This document shows positions 48,701 through 62,520 of a stretch of 64,000 nucleotides of DNA, piece by piece. The notes under the pieces were generated by a model that was not told where the DNA came from, searched no databases, and worked only from the letters and a program-made list of their open reading frames with translations. Source of the stretch: Nectonema munidae (Eukaryota > Nematomorpha > Nectonematoida > Nectonematidae); contig JAUIRK010000099.1 in NCBI GenBank assembly GCA_030549495.1, positions 1 to 64,000 on the forward strand, read 5' to 3'. The translations under genes and the position numbers were made by a program. Numbering within the stretch: the stretch's first letter is position 1; each line of letters begins with the position of its first letter.

Positions 48701-51700
48701 ACAGAATAGGACTATTGCATGACCTGCATGTCGTAAGAGGCGACTAAAAACATGAAATAATTCCGTATAGTCTCGGAACAGAATAGGACTATTGCATGAC
48801 CTGCATGTCGTAAGAGGCGACTAAAAACACTAAATAATTCCGTATAGTCTCGGAACAGAATAGGACTATTGCATGACCTGCATGTCGTAAGAGGCGACTA
48901 AAAACATGAAATAATTCCGTATAGTCTCGGAACAGAATAGGACTATTGCATGACCTGCATGTCGTAAGAGGCGACTAAAAACATGAAATAATTCCGTATA
49001 GTCTCGGAACAGAATAGGACTATTGCATGACCTGCATGTCGGAAGAGGCGACTAAAAACATGAAATAATTCCGTATAGTCTCGGAACAGAATAGGACTAT
49101 TGCATGACCTGCATGTCGTAAGAGGCGACTAAAAACACTATATAATTCCGTATAGTCTCGGAACAGAATAGGACTATTGCATGACCTGCATGTCGTAAGA
49201 GGCGACTAAAAACATGAAATAATTCCGTATAGTCTCGGAACAGAATAGGACTATTGCATGACCTGCATGTCGTAAGAGGCGACTAAAAACAAGAAATAAT
49301 TCCGTATAGTCTCGGAACAGAATAGGACTATTGCATGACCTGCATGTCGTAAGAGGCGACTAAAAACATGAAATTATTCCGTATAGTCTCGGAACAGAAT
49401 AGGACTATTGCATGACCTGCATGTCGTAAGAGGCGACTAAAAACATGAAATAATTCCGTATAGTCTCGGAACAGAATAGGACTATTGCATGACCTGCATG
49501 TCGTAAGAGGCGACTAAAAACATGAAATAATTCCGTATAGTCTCGGAACAGAATAGGACTATTGCATGACCTGCATGTCGTAAGAGGCGACTAAAAACAC
49601 TAAATAATTCCGTATAGTCTCGGAACAGAATAGGACTATTGCATGACCTGCATGTCGTAAGAGGCGATTAAAAACACTAAATAATTCCGTATTGTCTCGG
49701 AACAGAATAGGACTATTGCATGACCTGCATGTCGTAAGAGGCGACTAAAAACATGAAATAATTCCGTATAGTCTCGGAACAGAATAGGACTATTGCATGA
49801 CCTGCATGTCGTAAGAGGCGACTAAAAACACTAAATAATTCCGTATAGTCTCGGAACAGAATAGGACTATTGCATGACCTGCATGTCGTAAGAGGCGATT
49901 AAAAACATTAAATAATTCCGTATAGTCTCGGAACAGAATAGGACTATTGCATGACCTGCATGTCGTAAGAGGCGACTAAAAACATGAAATAATTCCGTAT
50001 AGTCTCGGAACAGAATAGGACTATTGCATGACCTGCATGTCGTAAGAGGCGACTAAAAAAGATGAAATAATTCCGTATAGTCTTGGAACAAAATAGGACT
50101 ATTGCATGACCTGCATGTCGTAAGAGGCGACTAAAAACACTAAATAATTCCGTATAGTCTCGGAACAGAATAGGACTATTGCATGACCTGCATGTCGTAA
50201 GAGGCGACTATAAACATGAAATAATTCCGTATAGTCTCGGAACAGAATAGGACTATTGCATGACCTGCATGTCGTAAGAGGCGATTAAAAACACTAAATA
50301 ATTCCGTATTGTCTCGGAACAGAATAGGACTATTGCATGACCTGCATGTCGTAAGAGGCGACTAAAAACATGAAATAATTCCGTATAGTCTCGGAACAGA
50401 ATAGGACTATTGCATGACCTGCATGTCGTAAGAGGCGACTAAAAACACTAAATAATTCCGTATAGTCTCGGAACAGAATAGGACTATTGCATGACCTGCA
50501 TGTCGTAAGAGGCGACTAAAAACATGAAATAATTCCGTATAGTCTCGGAACAGAATAGGACTATTGCATGACCTGCATGTCGTAAGAGGCGACTAAAAAC
50601 ATGAAATAATTCCGTATAGTCTCGGAACAGAATAGGACTATTGCATGACCTGCATGTCGTAAGAGGCGACTAAAAACATGAAATAATTCCGTATAGTCTC
50701 GGAACAGAATAGGATTATTGCATGACCTGCATGTCGTAAGAGGCGACTAAAAACATGAAATAATTCCGTATAGTCTCGGAACAGAATAGGACTATTGCAT
50801 GACCTGCATGTCGTAAGAGGCGACTAAAAACATGAAATAATTCCGTATAGTCTCGGAACAGAATAGGACTATTGCATGACCTGCATGTCATAAGGGGCGA
50901 CTAAAAACACTAAATAATTCCGTATAGTCTCGGAACAGAATAGGACTATTGCATGTCGGAAGAGGCGATTAAAAACACTAAATAATTCCGTATAGTCTCG
51001 GAACAGAATAGGACTATTGCATGACCTGCATGTTGTAAGAGGCGACTAAAAACATGAAATAATTCCGTATAGTCTCGGAACAGAATAGGACTATTGCATG
51101 ACCTGCATGTCGTAAGAGGCGACTAATAACATGAAATAATTCCGTATAGTCTCGGAACAGAATAGGACTATTGCATGACCTGCATGTCGTAAGAGGCGAC
51201 TAAAAACATGAAATAATTCCGTATAGTCTCGGAACAGAATAGGACTATTGCATGACCTGCATGTCGTAAGAGGCGACTAATAACATGAAATAATTCCGTA
51301 TAGTCTCGGAACAGAATAGGACTATTGCATGACCTGCATGTCGTAAGAGGCGACTAAAAACACTAAATAATTCCGTATAGTCTCGGAACAGAATAGGACT
51401 ATTGCATGACCTGCATGTCGTAAGAGGCGACTAAAAACATGAAATAATTCCGTAAAGTCTCGGAACAGAATAGGACTATTGCATGACCTGCATGTCGTAA
51501 GAGGCGACTAAAAACACTAAATAATTCCGTATAGTCTCGGAACAGAATATGACTATTGCATGACCTGCATGTCGTAAGAGGCGACTAAAAACACTAAATA
51601 ATTCCGTATAGTCTCGGAACAGAATATGACTATTGCATGACCTGCATGTCGTAAGAGGCGACTAAAAACATGAAATAATTCCGTATAGTCTCGGAACAGA

Positions 51701-54700
51701 ATAGGACTATTGCATGACCTGCATGTCGTAAGAGGCGACTAAAAACACTAAATAATTCCGTATAGTCTCGGAACAGAATAGGACTATTGCATGACCTGCA
51801 TGTCGTAAGAGGCGACTAAAAACATGAAATAATTCCGTATAGTCTCGGAACAGAATAGGACTATTGCATGACCTGCATGTCGTAAGAGGCGACTAAAAAC
51901 ATGAAATAATTCCGTATAGTCTCGGAACAGAATAGGACTATTGCATGACCTGCATGTCGTAAGAGGCGACTAAAAACATGAAATAATTCCGTATAGTCTC
52001 GGAACAGAATAGGACTATTGCATGACCTGCATGTCGTAAGAGGCGACTAAAAACACTAAATAATTCCGTATAGTCTCGGAACAGAATAGGACTATTGCAT
52101 GACCTGCATGTCGTAAGAGGCGACTAAAAACATGAAATAATTCCGTATAGTCTCGGAACAGAATAGGACTATTGCATGACCTGCATGTCGTAAGAGGCGA
52201 CTAAAAACACGAAATAATTCCGTATAGTCTCGGAACAGAATAGGACTATTGCATGACCTGCATGTCGTAAGAGGCGACTAAAAACATGAAATAATTCCGT
52301 ATAGTCTCGGAACAGAATAGGACTATTGCATGACCTGCATGTCGTAAGAGGCGACTAAAAACACGAAATAATTCCGTATAGTCTCGGAACAGAATAGGAC
52401 TATTGCATGACCTGCATGTCGTAAGAGGCGACTAAAAACATGAAATAATTCCGTATAGTCTCGGAACAGAATAGGACTATTGCATGACCTGCATGTCGTA
52501 AGAGGCGACTAAAAACACTAAATAATTCCGTATAGTCTCGGAACAGAATAGGACTATTGCATGACCTGCATGTCGTAAGAGGCGACTAAAAACATGAAAT
52601 AATTCCGTATAGTCTCGGAACAGAATAGGACTATTGCATGACCTGCATGTCGTAAGAGGCGACTAAAAACATGAAATAATTCCGTATAGTCTCGGAACAG
52701 AATAGGACTATTGCATGACCTGCATGTCGTAAGAGGCGACTAAAAACACGAAATAATTCCGTATAGTCTCGGAACAGAATAGGACTATTGCATGACCTGC
52801 ATGTCGTAAGAGGCGACTAAAAACATGAAATAATTCCGTATAGTCTCGGAACAGAATAGGACTATTGCATGACCTGCATGTCGTAAGAGGCGACTAAAAA
52901 CATTAAATAATTCCGTATAGTCTCGGAACAGAATAGGACTATTGCATGACCTGCATGTCGTAAGAGGCGACTAAAAACATGAAATAATTCCGTATAGTCT
53001 CGGAACAGAATAGGACTATTGCATGACCTGCATGTCGTAAGAGGCGACTAAAAACATGAAATAATTCCGTATAGTCTCGGAACAGAATAGGACTATTGCA
53101 TGACCTGCATGTCGTAAGAGGCGACTAAAAACACTAAATAATTCCGTATAGTCTCGGAACAGAATAGGACTATTGCATGACCTGCATGTCGTAAGAGGCG
53201 ACTAAAAACATGAAATAATTCCGTATAGTCTCGGAACAGAATAGGACTATTGCATGACCTGCATGTCGTAAGAGGCGACTAAAAACACTAAATAATTCCG
53301 TATAGTCTCGGAACAGAATAGGACTATTGCATGACCTGCATGTCGTAAGAGGCGACTAAAAACATGAAATAATTCCGTATAGTCTCGGAACAGAATAGGA
53401 CTATTGCATGACCTGCATGTCGTAAGAGGCGACTAAAAACATGAAATAATTCCGTATAGTCTCGGAACAGAATAGGACTATTGCATGACCTGCATGTCGT
53501 AAGAGGCGACTAAAAACACGAAATAATTCCGTATAGTCTCGGAACAGAATAGGACTATTGCATGACCTGCATGTCGTAAGAGGCGACTAAAAACATGAAA
53601 TAATTCCGTATAGTCTCGGAACAGAATAGGACTATTGCATGACCTGCATGTCGTAAGAGGCGACTAAAAACATGAAATAATTCCGTATAGTCTCGGAACA
53701 GAATAGGACTATTGCATGACCTGCATGTCGTAAGAGGCGACTAAAAACACTAAATAATTCCGTATAGTCTCGGAACAGAATAGGACTATTGCATGACCTG
53801 CATGTCGTAAGAGGCGACTAAAAACATGAAATAATTCCGTATAGTCTCGGAACAGAATAGGACTATTGCATGACCTGCATGTCGTAAGAGGCGACTAAAA
53901 ACATGAAATAATTCCGTATAGTCTCGGAACAGAATAGGACTATTGCATGACCTGCATGTCGTAAGAGGCGACTAAAAACACGAAATAATTCCGTATAGTC
54001 TCGGAACAGAATAGGACTATTGCATGACCTGCATGTCGTAAGAGGCGACTAAAAACATGAAATAATTCCGTATAGTCTCGGAACAGAATAGGACTATTGC
54101 ATGACCTGCATGTCGTAAGAGGCGACTAAAAACACTAAATAATTCCGTATAGTCTCGGAACAGAATAGGACTATTGCATGACCTGCATGTCGTAAGAGGC
54201 GACTAAAAACATGAAATAATTCCGTATAGTCTCGGAACAGAATAGGACTATTGCATGACCTGCATGTCGTAAGAGGCGACTAAAAACATGAAATAATTCC
54301 GTATAGTCTCGGAACAGAATAGGACTATTGCATGACCTGCATGTCGTAAGAGGCGACTAAAAACATGAAATAATTCCGTATAGTCTCGGAACAGAATAGG
54401 ACTATTGCATGACCTGCATGTCGTAAGAGGCGACTAAAAACATGAAATAATTCCGTATAGTCTCGGAACAGAATAGGACTATTGCATGACCTGCATGTCG
54501 TAAGAGGCGACTAAAAACATGAAATAATTCCGTATAGTCTCGGAACAGAATAGGACTATTGCATGACCTGCATGTCGTAAGAGGCGACTAAAAACATGAA
54601 ATAATTCCGTATAGTCTCGGAACAGAATAGGACTATTGCATGACCTGCATGTCGTAAGAGGCGACTAAAAACACTGAAATAATTCCGTATAGTCTCGGAA

Positions 54701-57700
54701 CAGAATAGGACTATTGCATGACCTGCATGTCGTAAGAGGCGACTAAAAACACTGAAATAATTCCGTATAGTCTCGGAACAGAATAGGACTATTGCATGAC
54801 CTGCATGTCGTAAGAGGCGACTAAAAACATGAAATAATTCCGTATAGTCTCGGAACAGAATAGGACTATTGCATGACCTGCATGTCGTAAGAGGCGACTA
54901 AAAACACTAAATAATTCCGTATAGTCTCGGAACAGAATAGGACTATTGCATGACCTGCATGTCGTAAGAGGCGACTAAAAACATGAAATAATTCCGTATA
55001 GTCTCGGAACAGAATAGGACTATTGCATGACCTGCATGTCGTAAGAGGCGACTAAAAACACTAAATAATTCCGTATAGTCTCGGAACAGAATAGGACTAT
55101 TGCATGACCTGCATGTCGTAAGAGGCGACTAAAAACATGAAATAATTCCGTATAGTCTCGGAACAGAATAGGACTATTGCATGACCTGCATGTCGTAAGA
55201 GGCGACTAAAAACATGAAATAATTCCGTATAGTCTCGGAACAGAATAGGACTATTGCATGACCTGCATGTCGTAAGAGGCGACTAAAAACATTAAATAAT
55301 TCCGTATAGTCTCGGAACAGAATAGGACTATTGCATGACCTGCATGTCGTAAGAGGCGACTAAAAACATGAAATAATTCCGTATAGTCTCGGAACAGAAT
55401 AGGACTATTGCATGACCTGCATGTCGTAAGAGGCGACTAAAAACACTAAATAATTCCGTATAGTCTCGGAACAGAATAGGACTATTGCATGACCCGCATG
55501 TCATAAGAGGCGACTAAAAACATGAAATAATTCCGTATAGTCTCGGAACAGAATAGGACTATTGCATGACCTGCATGTCGTAAGAGGCGATTAAAAACAC
55601 TAAATAATTCCGTATAGCCTCGGAACAGAATAGGAGTATTGCATGACCTGCATGTCGTAAGAGGCGACTAAAAACACTAAATAATTCCGTATAGTCTCGG
55701 AACAGAATAGGACTATTGCATGACCTGCATGTCGTAAGAGGCGATTAAAAACATTAAATAATTCCGTATAGTCTCGGAACAGAATAGGACTATTGCATGA
55801 CCTGCATGTCGTAAGAGGCGACTAAAAACATGAAATAATTCCGTATAGTCTCGGAACAGAATTGGACTATTGCATGACCTGCATGTCGTAAGAGGCGACT
55901 AAAAACATGAAATAATTCCGTATAGTCTCGGAACAGAATAGGACTATTGCATGACCTGCATGTCGTAAGAGGCGACTAAAAACACTAAATAATTCCGTAT
56001 AGTCTCGGAACAGAATAGGACTATTGCATGACCTGCATGTCGTAAGAGGCGACTATAAACATGAAATAATTCCGTATAGTCTCGGAACAGAATAGGACTA
56101 TTGCATGACCTGCATGTCGTAAGAGGCGATTAAAAACACTAAATAATTCCGTATAGTCTCGGAACAGAATAGGACTATTGCATGACCTGCATGTCGTAAG
56201 AGGCGACTAAAAACATGAAATAATTCCGTAAAGTCTCGGAACAGAATAGGACTATTGCATGACCTGCATGTCGTAAGAGGCGACTAAAAACACTAAATAA
56301 TTTCGTATAGTCTCGGAACAGAATAGGACTATTGCATGACCTGCATGTCGTAAGAGGCGACTAAAAACACTAAATAATTCCGTATAGTCTCGGAACAGAA
56401 TAGGACTATTGCATGACCTGCATGTCGTAAGAGGCGACTAAAAACATGAAATAATTCCGTATAGTCTCGGAACAGAATAGGACTATTGCATGACCTGCAT
56501 GTCGTAAGAGGCGACTAAAAACAAGAAATAATTTCTTATAGTCTCGGAACAGAATAGGACTATTGCATGACCTGCATGTCGTAAGAGGCGACTAAAAACA
56601 TGAAATAATTCCGTATAGTCTCGGAACAGAATAGGACTATTGCATGACCTGCATGTCGTAAGAGGCGACTAAAAACATGAAATAATTCCGTATAGTCTCG
56701 GAACAGAATAGGACTATTGCATGACCTGCATGTCGTAAGAGGCGACTAAAAACATGAAATAATTCCGTATAGTCTCGGAACAGAATAGGACTATTGCATG
56801 ACCTGCATGTCGTAAGAGGCGACTAAAAACACGAAATAATTCCGTATAGTCTCGGAACAGAATAGGACTATTGCATGACCTGCATGTCGTAAGAGGCGAC
56901 TAAAAACATGAAATAATTCCGTATAGTCTCGGAACAGAATAGGACTATTGCATGACCTGCATGTCGTAAGAGGCGACTAAAAACATGAAATAATTCCGTA
57001 TAGTCTCGGAACAGAATAGGACTATTGCATGACCTGCATGTCGTAAGAGGCGACTAAAAACACTAAATAATTCCGTATAGTCTCGGAACAGAATAGGACT
57101 ATTGCATGACCTGCATGTCGTAAGAGGCGACTAAAAACATGAAATAATTCCGTATAGTCTCGGAACAGAATAGGACTATTGCATGACCTGCATGTCGTAA
57201 GAGGCGACTAAAAACATGAAATAATTCCGTATAGTCTCGGAACAGAATAGGACTATTGCATGACCTGCATGTCGTAAGAGGCGACTAAAAACATGAAATA
57301 ATTCCGTATAGTCTCGGAACAGAATAGGACTATTGCATGACCTGCATGTCGTAAGAGGCGACTAAAAACATGAAATAATTCCGTATAGTCTCGGAACAGA
57401 ATAGGACTATTGCATGACCTGCATGTCGTAAGAGGCGACTAAAAACATGAAATAATTCCGTATAGTCTCGGAACAGAATAGGACTATTGCATGACCTGCA
57501 TGTCGTAAGAGGCGACTAAAAACATGAAATAATTCCGTATAGTCTCGGAACAGAATAGGACTATTGCATGACCTGCATGTCGTAAGAGGCGACTAAAAAC
57601 ATGAAATAATTCCGTATAGTCTCGGAACAGAATAGGACTATTGCATGACCTGCATGTCGTAAGAGGCGACTAAAAACATGAAATAATTCCGTATAGTCTC

Positions 57701-60700
57701 GGAACAGAATAGGACTATTGCATGACCTGCATGTCGTAAGAGGCGACTAAAAACATGAAATAATTCCGTATAGTCTCGGAACAGAATAGGACTATTGCAT
57801 GACCTGCATGTCGTAAGAGGCGACTAAAAACATGAAATAATTCCGTATAGTCTCGGAACAGAATAGGACTATTGCATGACCTGCATGTCGTAAGAGGCGA
57901 CTAAAAACATGAAATAATTCCGTATAGTCTCGGAACAGAATAGGACTATTGCATGACCTGCATGTCGTAAGAGGCGACTAAAAACATGAAATAATTCCGT
58001 ATAGTCTCGGAACAGAATAGGACTATTGCATGACCTGCATGTCGTAAGAGGCGACTAAAAACATGAAATAATTCCGTATAGTCTCGGAACAGAATAGGAC
58101 TATTGCATGACCTGCATGTCGTAAGAGGCGACTAAAAACATGAAATAATTCCGTATAGTCTCGGAACAGAATAGGACTATTGCATGACCTGCATGTCGTA
58201 AGAGGCGACTAAAAACACTAAATAATTCCGTATAGTCTCGGAACAGAATAGGACTATTGCATGACCTGCATGTCGTAAGAGGCGACTAAAAACATGAAAT
58301 AATTCCGTATAGTCTCGGAACAGAATAGGACTATTGCATGACCTGCATGTCGTAAGAGGCGACTAAAAACATGAAATAATTCCGTATAGTCTCGGAACAG
58401 AATAGGACTATTGCATGACCTGCATGTCGTAAGAGGCGACTAAAAACATGAAATAATTCCGTATAGTCTCGGAACAGAATAGGACTATTGCATGACCTGC
58501 ATGTCGTAAGAGGCGACTAAAAACATGAAATAATTCCGTATAGTCTCGGAACAGAATAGGACTATTGCATGACCTGCATGTCGTAAGAGGCGACTAAAAA
58601 CATTAAATAATTCCGTATAGTCTCGGAACAGAATAGGACTATTGCATGACCTGCATGTCGTAAGAGGCGACTAAAAACATGAAATAATTCCGTATAGTCT
58701 CGGAACAGAATAGGACTATTGCATGACCTGCATGTCGTAAGAGGCGACTAAAAACATGAAATAATTCCGTATAGTCTCGGAACAGAATAGGACTATTGCA
58801 TGACCTGCATGTCGTAAGAGGCGACTAAAAACATGAAATAATTCCGTATAGTCTCGGAACAGAATAGGACTATTGCATGACCTGCATGTCGTAAGAGGCG
58901 ACTAAAAACATGAAATAATTCCGTATAGTCTCGGAACAGAATAGGACTATTGCATGACCTGCATGTCGTAAGAGGCGACTAAAAACATGAAATAATTCCG
59001 TATAGTCTCGGAACAGAATAGGACTATTGCATGACCTGCATGTCGTAAGAGGCGACTAAAAACATGAAATAATTCCGTATAGTCTCGGAACAGAATAGGA
59101 CTATTGCATGACCTGCATGTCGTAAGAGGCGACTAAAAACATGAAATAATTCCGTATAGTCTCGGAACAGAATAGGACTATTGCATGACCTGCATGTCGT
59201 AAGAGGCGACTAAAAACACTAAATAATTCCGTATAGTCTCGGAACAGAATAGGACTATTGCATGACCTGCATGTCGTAAGAGGCGACTAAAAACATGAAA
59301 TAATTCCGTATAGTCTCGGAACAGAATAGGACTATTGCATGACCTGCATGTCGTAAGAGGCGACTAAAAACATGAAATAATTCCGTATAGTCTCGGAACA
59401 GAATAGGACTATTGCATGACCTGCATGTCGTAAGAGGCGACTAAAAACATGAAATAATTCCGTATAGTCTCGGAACAGAATAGGACTATTGCATGACCTG
59501 CATGTCGTAAGAGGCGACTAAAAACATGAAATAATTCCGTATAGTCTCGGAACAGAATAGGACTATTGCATGACCTGCATGTCGTAAGAGGCGACTAAAA
59601 ACATGAAATAATTCCGTATAGTCTCGGAACAGAATAGGACTATTGCATGACCTGCATGTCGTAAGAGGCGACTAAAAACACGAAATAATTCCGTATAGTC
59701 TCGGAACAGAATAGGACTATTGCATGACCTGCATGTCGTAAGAGGCGACTAAAAACATGAAATAATTCCGTATAGTCTCGGAACAGAATAGGACTATTGC
59801 ATGACCTGCATGTCGTAAGAGGCGACTAAAAACATGAAATAATTCCGTATAGTCTCGGAACAGAATAGGACTATTGCATGACCTGCATGTCGTAAGAGGC
59901 GACTAAAAACACTAAATAATTCCGTATAGTCTCGGAACAGAATAGGACTATTGCATGACCTGCATGTCGTAAGAGGCGACTAAAAACATGAAATAATTCC
60001 GTATAGTCTCGGAACAGAATAGGACTATTGCATGACCTGCATGTCGTAAGAGGCGACTAAAAACACTAAATAATTCCGTATAGTCTCGGAACAGAATAGG
60101 ACTATTGCATGACCTGCATGTCGTAAGAGGCGACTAAAAACATGAAATAATTCCGTATAGTCTCGGAACAGAATAGGACTATTGCATGACCTGCATGTCG
60201 TAAGAGGCGACTAAAAACACTAAATAATTCCGTATAGTCTCGGAACAGAATAGGACTATTGCATGACCTGCATGTCGTAAGAGGCGACTAAAAACATGAA
60301 ATAATTCCGTATAGTCTCGGAACAGAATAGGACTATTGCATGACCTGCATGTCGTAAGAGGCGACTAAAAACATGAAATAATTCCGTATAGTCTCGGAAC
60401 AGAATAGGACTATTGCATGACCTGCATGTCGTAAGAGGCGACTAAAAACACTAAATAATTCCGTATAGTCTCGGAACAGAATAGGACTATTGCATGACCT
60501 GCATGTCGTAAGAGGCGACTAAAAACACTAAATAATTCCGTATAGTCTCGGAACAGAATAGGACTATTGCATGACCTGCATGTCGTAAGAGGCGACTAAA
60601 AACACTAAATAATTCCGTATAGTCTCGGAACAGAATAGGACTATTGCATGACCTGCATGTCGTAAGAGGCGACTAAAAACATGAAATAATTCCGTATAGT

Positions 60701-62520
60701 CTCGGAACAGAATAGGACTATTGCATGACCTGCATGTCGTAAGAGGCGACTAAAAACACTGAAATAATTCCGTATAGTCTCGGAACAGAATAGGACTATT
60801 GCATGACCTGCATGTCGTAAGAGGCGACTAAAAACATGAAATAATTCCGTATAGTCTCGGAACAGAATAGGACTATTGCATGACCTGCATGTCGTAAGAG
60901 GCGACTAAAAACATAAAATAATTCCGTATAGTCTCGGAACAGAATAGGACTATTGCATGACCTGCATGTCGTAAGAGGCGACTAAAAACATGAAATAATT
61001 CCGTATAGTCTCGGAACAGAATAGGACTATTGCATGACCTGCATGTCGTAAGAGGCGACTAAAAACACTGAAATAATTCCGTATAGTCTCGGAACAGAAT
61101 AGGACTATTGCATGACCTGCATGTCGTAAGAGGCGACTAAAAACATGAAATAATTCCGTATAGTCTCGGAACAGAATAGGACTATTGCATGACCTGCATG
61201 TCGTAAGAGGCGACTAAAAACATGAAATAATTCCGTATAGTCTCGGAACAGAATAGGACTATTGCATGACCTGCATGTCGTAAGAGGCGACTAAAAACAC
61301 TAAATAATTCCGTATAGTCTCGGAACAGAATAGGACTATTGCATGACCTGCATGTCGTAAGAGGCGACTAAAAACATGAAATAATTCCGTATAGTCTCGG
61401 AACAGAATAGGACTATTGCATGACCTGCATGTCGTAAGAGGCGACTAAAAACATGAAATAATTCCGTATAGTCTCGGAACAGAATAGGACTATTGCATGA
61501 CCTGCATGTCGTAAGAGGCGACTAAAAACATGAAATAATTCCGTATAGTCTCGGAACAGAATAGGACTATTGCATGACCTGCATGTCGTAAGAGGCGACT
61601 AAAAACATGAAATAATTCCGTATAGTCTCGGAACAGAATAGGACTATTGCATGACCTGCATGTCGTAAGAGGCGACTAAAAACACTAAATAATTCCGTAT
61701 AGTCTCGGAACAGAATATGACTATTGCATGACCTGCATGTCGTAAGAGGCGACTAAAAACATGAAATAATTCCGTATAGTCTCGGAACAGAATAGGACTA
61801 TTGCATGACCTGCATGTCGTAAGAGGCGACTAAAAACATGAAATAATTCCGTATAGTCTCGGAACAGAATAGGACTATTGCATGACCTGCATGTCGTAAG
61901 AGGCGACTAAAAACATGAAATAATTCCGTATAGTCTCGGAACAGAATAGGACTATTGCATGACCTGCATGTCGTAAGAGGCGACTAAAAACACTAAATAA
62001 TTCCGTATAGTCTCGGAACAGAATATGACTATTGCATGACCTGCATGTCGTAAGAGGCGACTAAAAACATGAAATAATTCTGTATAGTCTCGGAACAGAA
62101 TAGGACTATTGCATGACCTGCATGTCGTAAGAGGCGACTAAAAACATGAAATAATTCTGTATAGTCTCGGAACAGAATAGGACTATTGCATGACCTGCAT
62201 GTCGTAAGAGGCGACTAAAAACATGAAATAATTCCGTATAGTCTCGGAACAGAATAGGACTATTGCATGACCTGCATGTCGTAAGAGGCGACTAAAAACA
62301 TGAAATAATTCCGTATAGTCTCGGAACAGAATAGGACTATTGCATGACCTGCATGTCATAAGAGGCGACTAAAAACATGAAATAATTCCGTATAGTCTCG
62401 GAACAGAATAGGACTATTGCATGACCTGCATGTCGTAAGAGGCGACTAAAAACATGAAATAATTCCGTATAGTCTCGGAACAGAATAGGACTATTGCATG
62501 ACCTGCATGTCGTAAGAGGA
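42774..62520 (+). repeat. 77-bp satellite array, about 256 monomers
   Basis: Monomers start with TCTCGGAACAGAATAGGACT, continue with ATTGCATGACCTGCATGTCG and TAAGAGGCGACTAAAAACA, and end with an AAATAATTCCGTATAG segment. The spacing is 77 bp throughout. A 3-base variable site just after AAAAACA (mostly TGA or CTA, less often CGA, AGA or TTA) gives monomer types. Rare length variants include 78-bp monomers (near 54676, 54754, 60760, 61070) and 68-bp monomers (near 44571 and 50954). No insertion of another element interrupts the array. The left half holds many more private substitutions than the right half. The short open frames inside it are by-products of the repeat. Confidence 0.99.

Noticed and set aside
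42774-62520. CRISPR-like appearance: regular repeat with short variable positions
   Set aside because: The whole 77-bp monomer is conserved and there are no unique spacers. This is a classic eukaryotic satellite.
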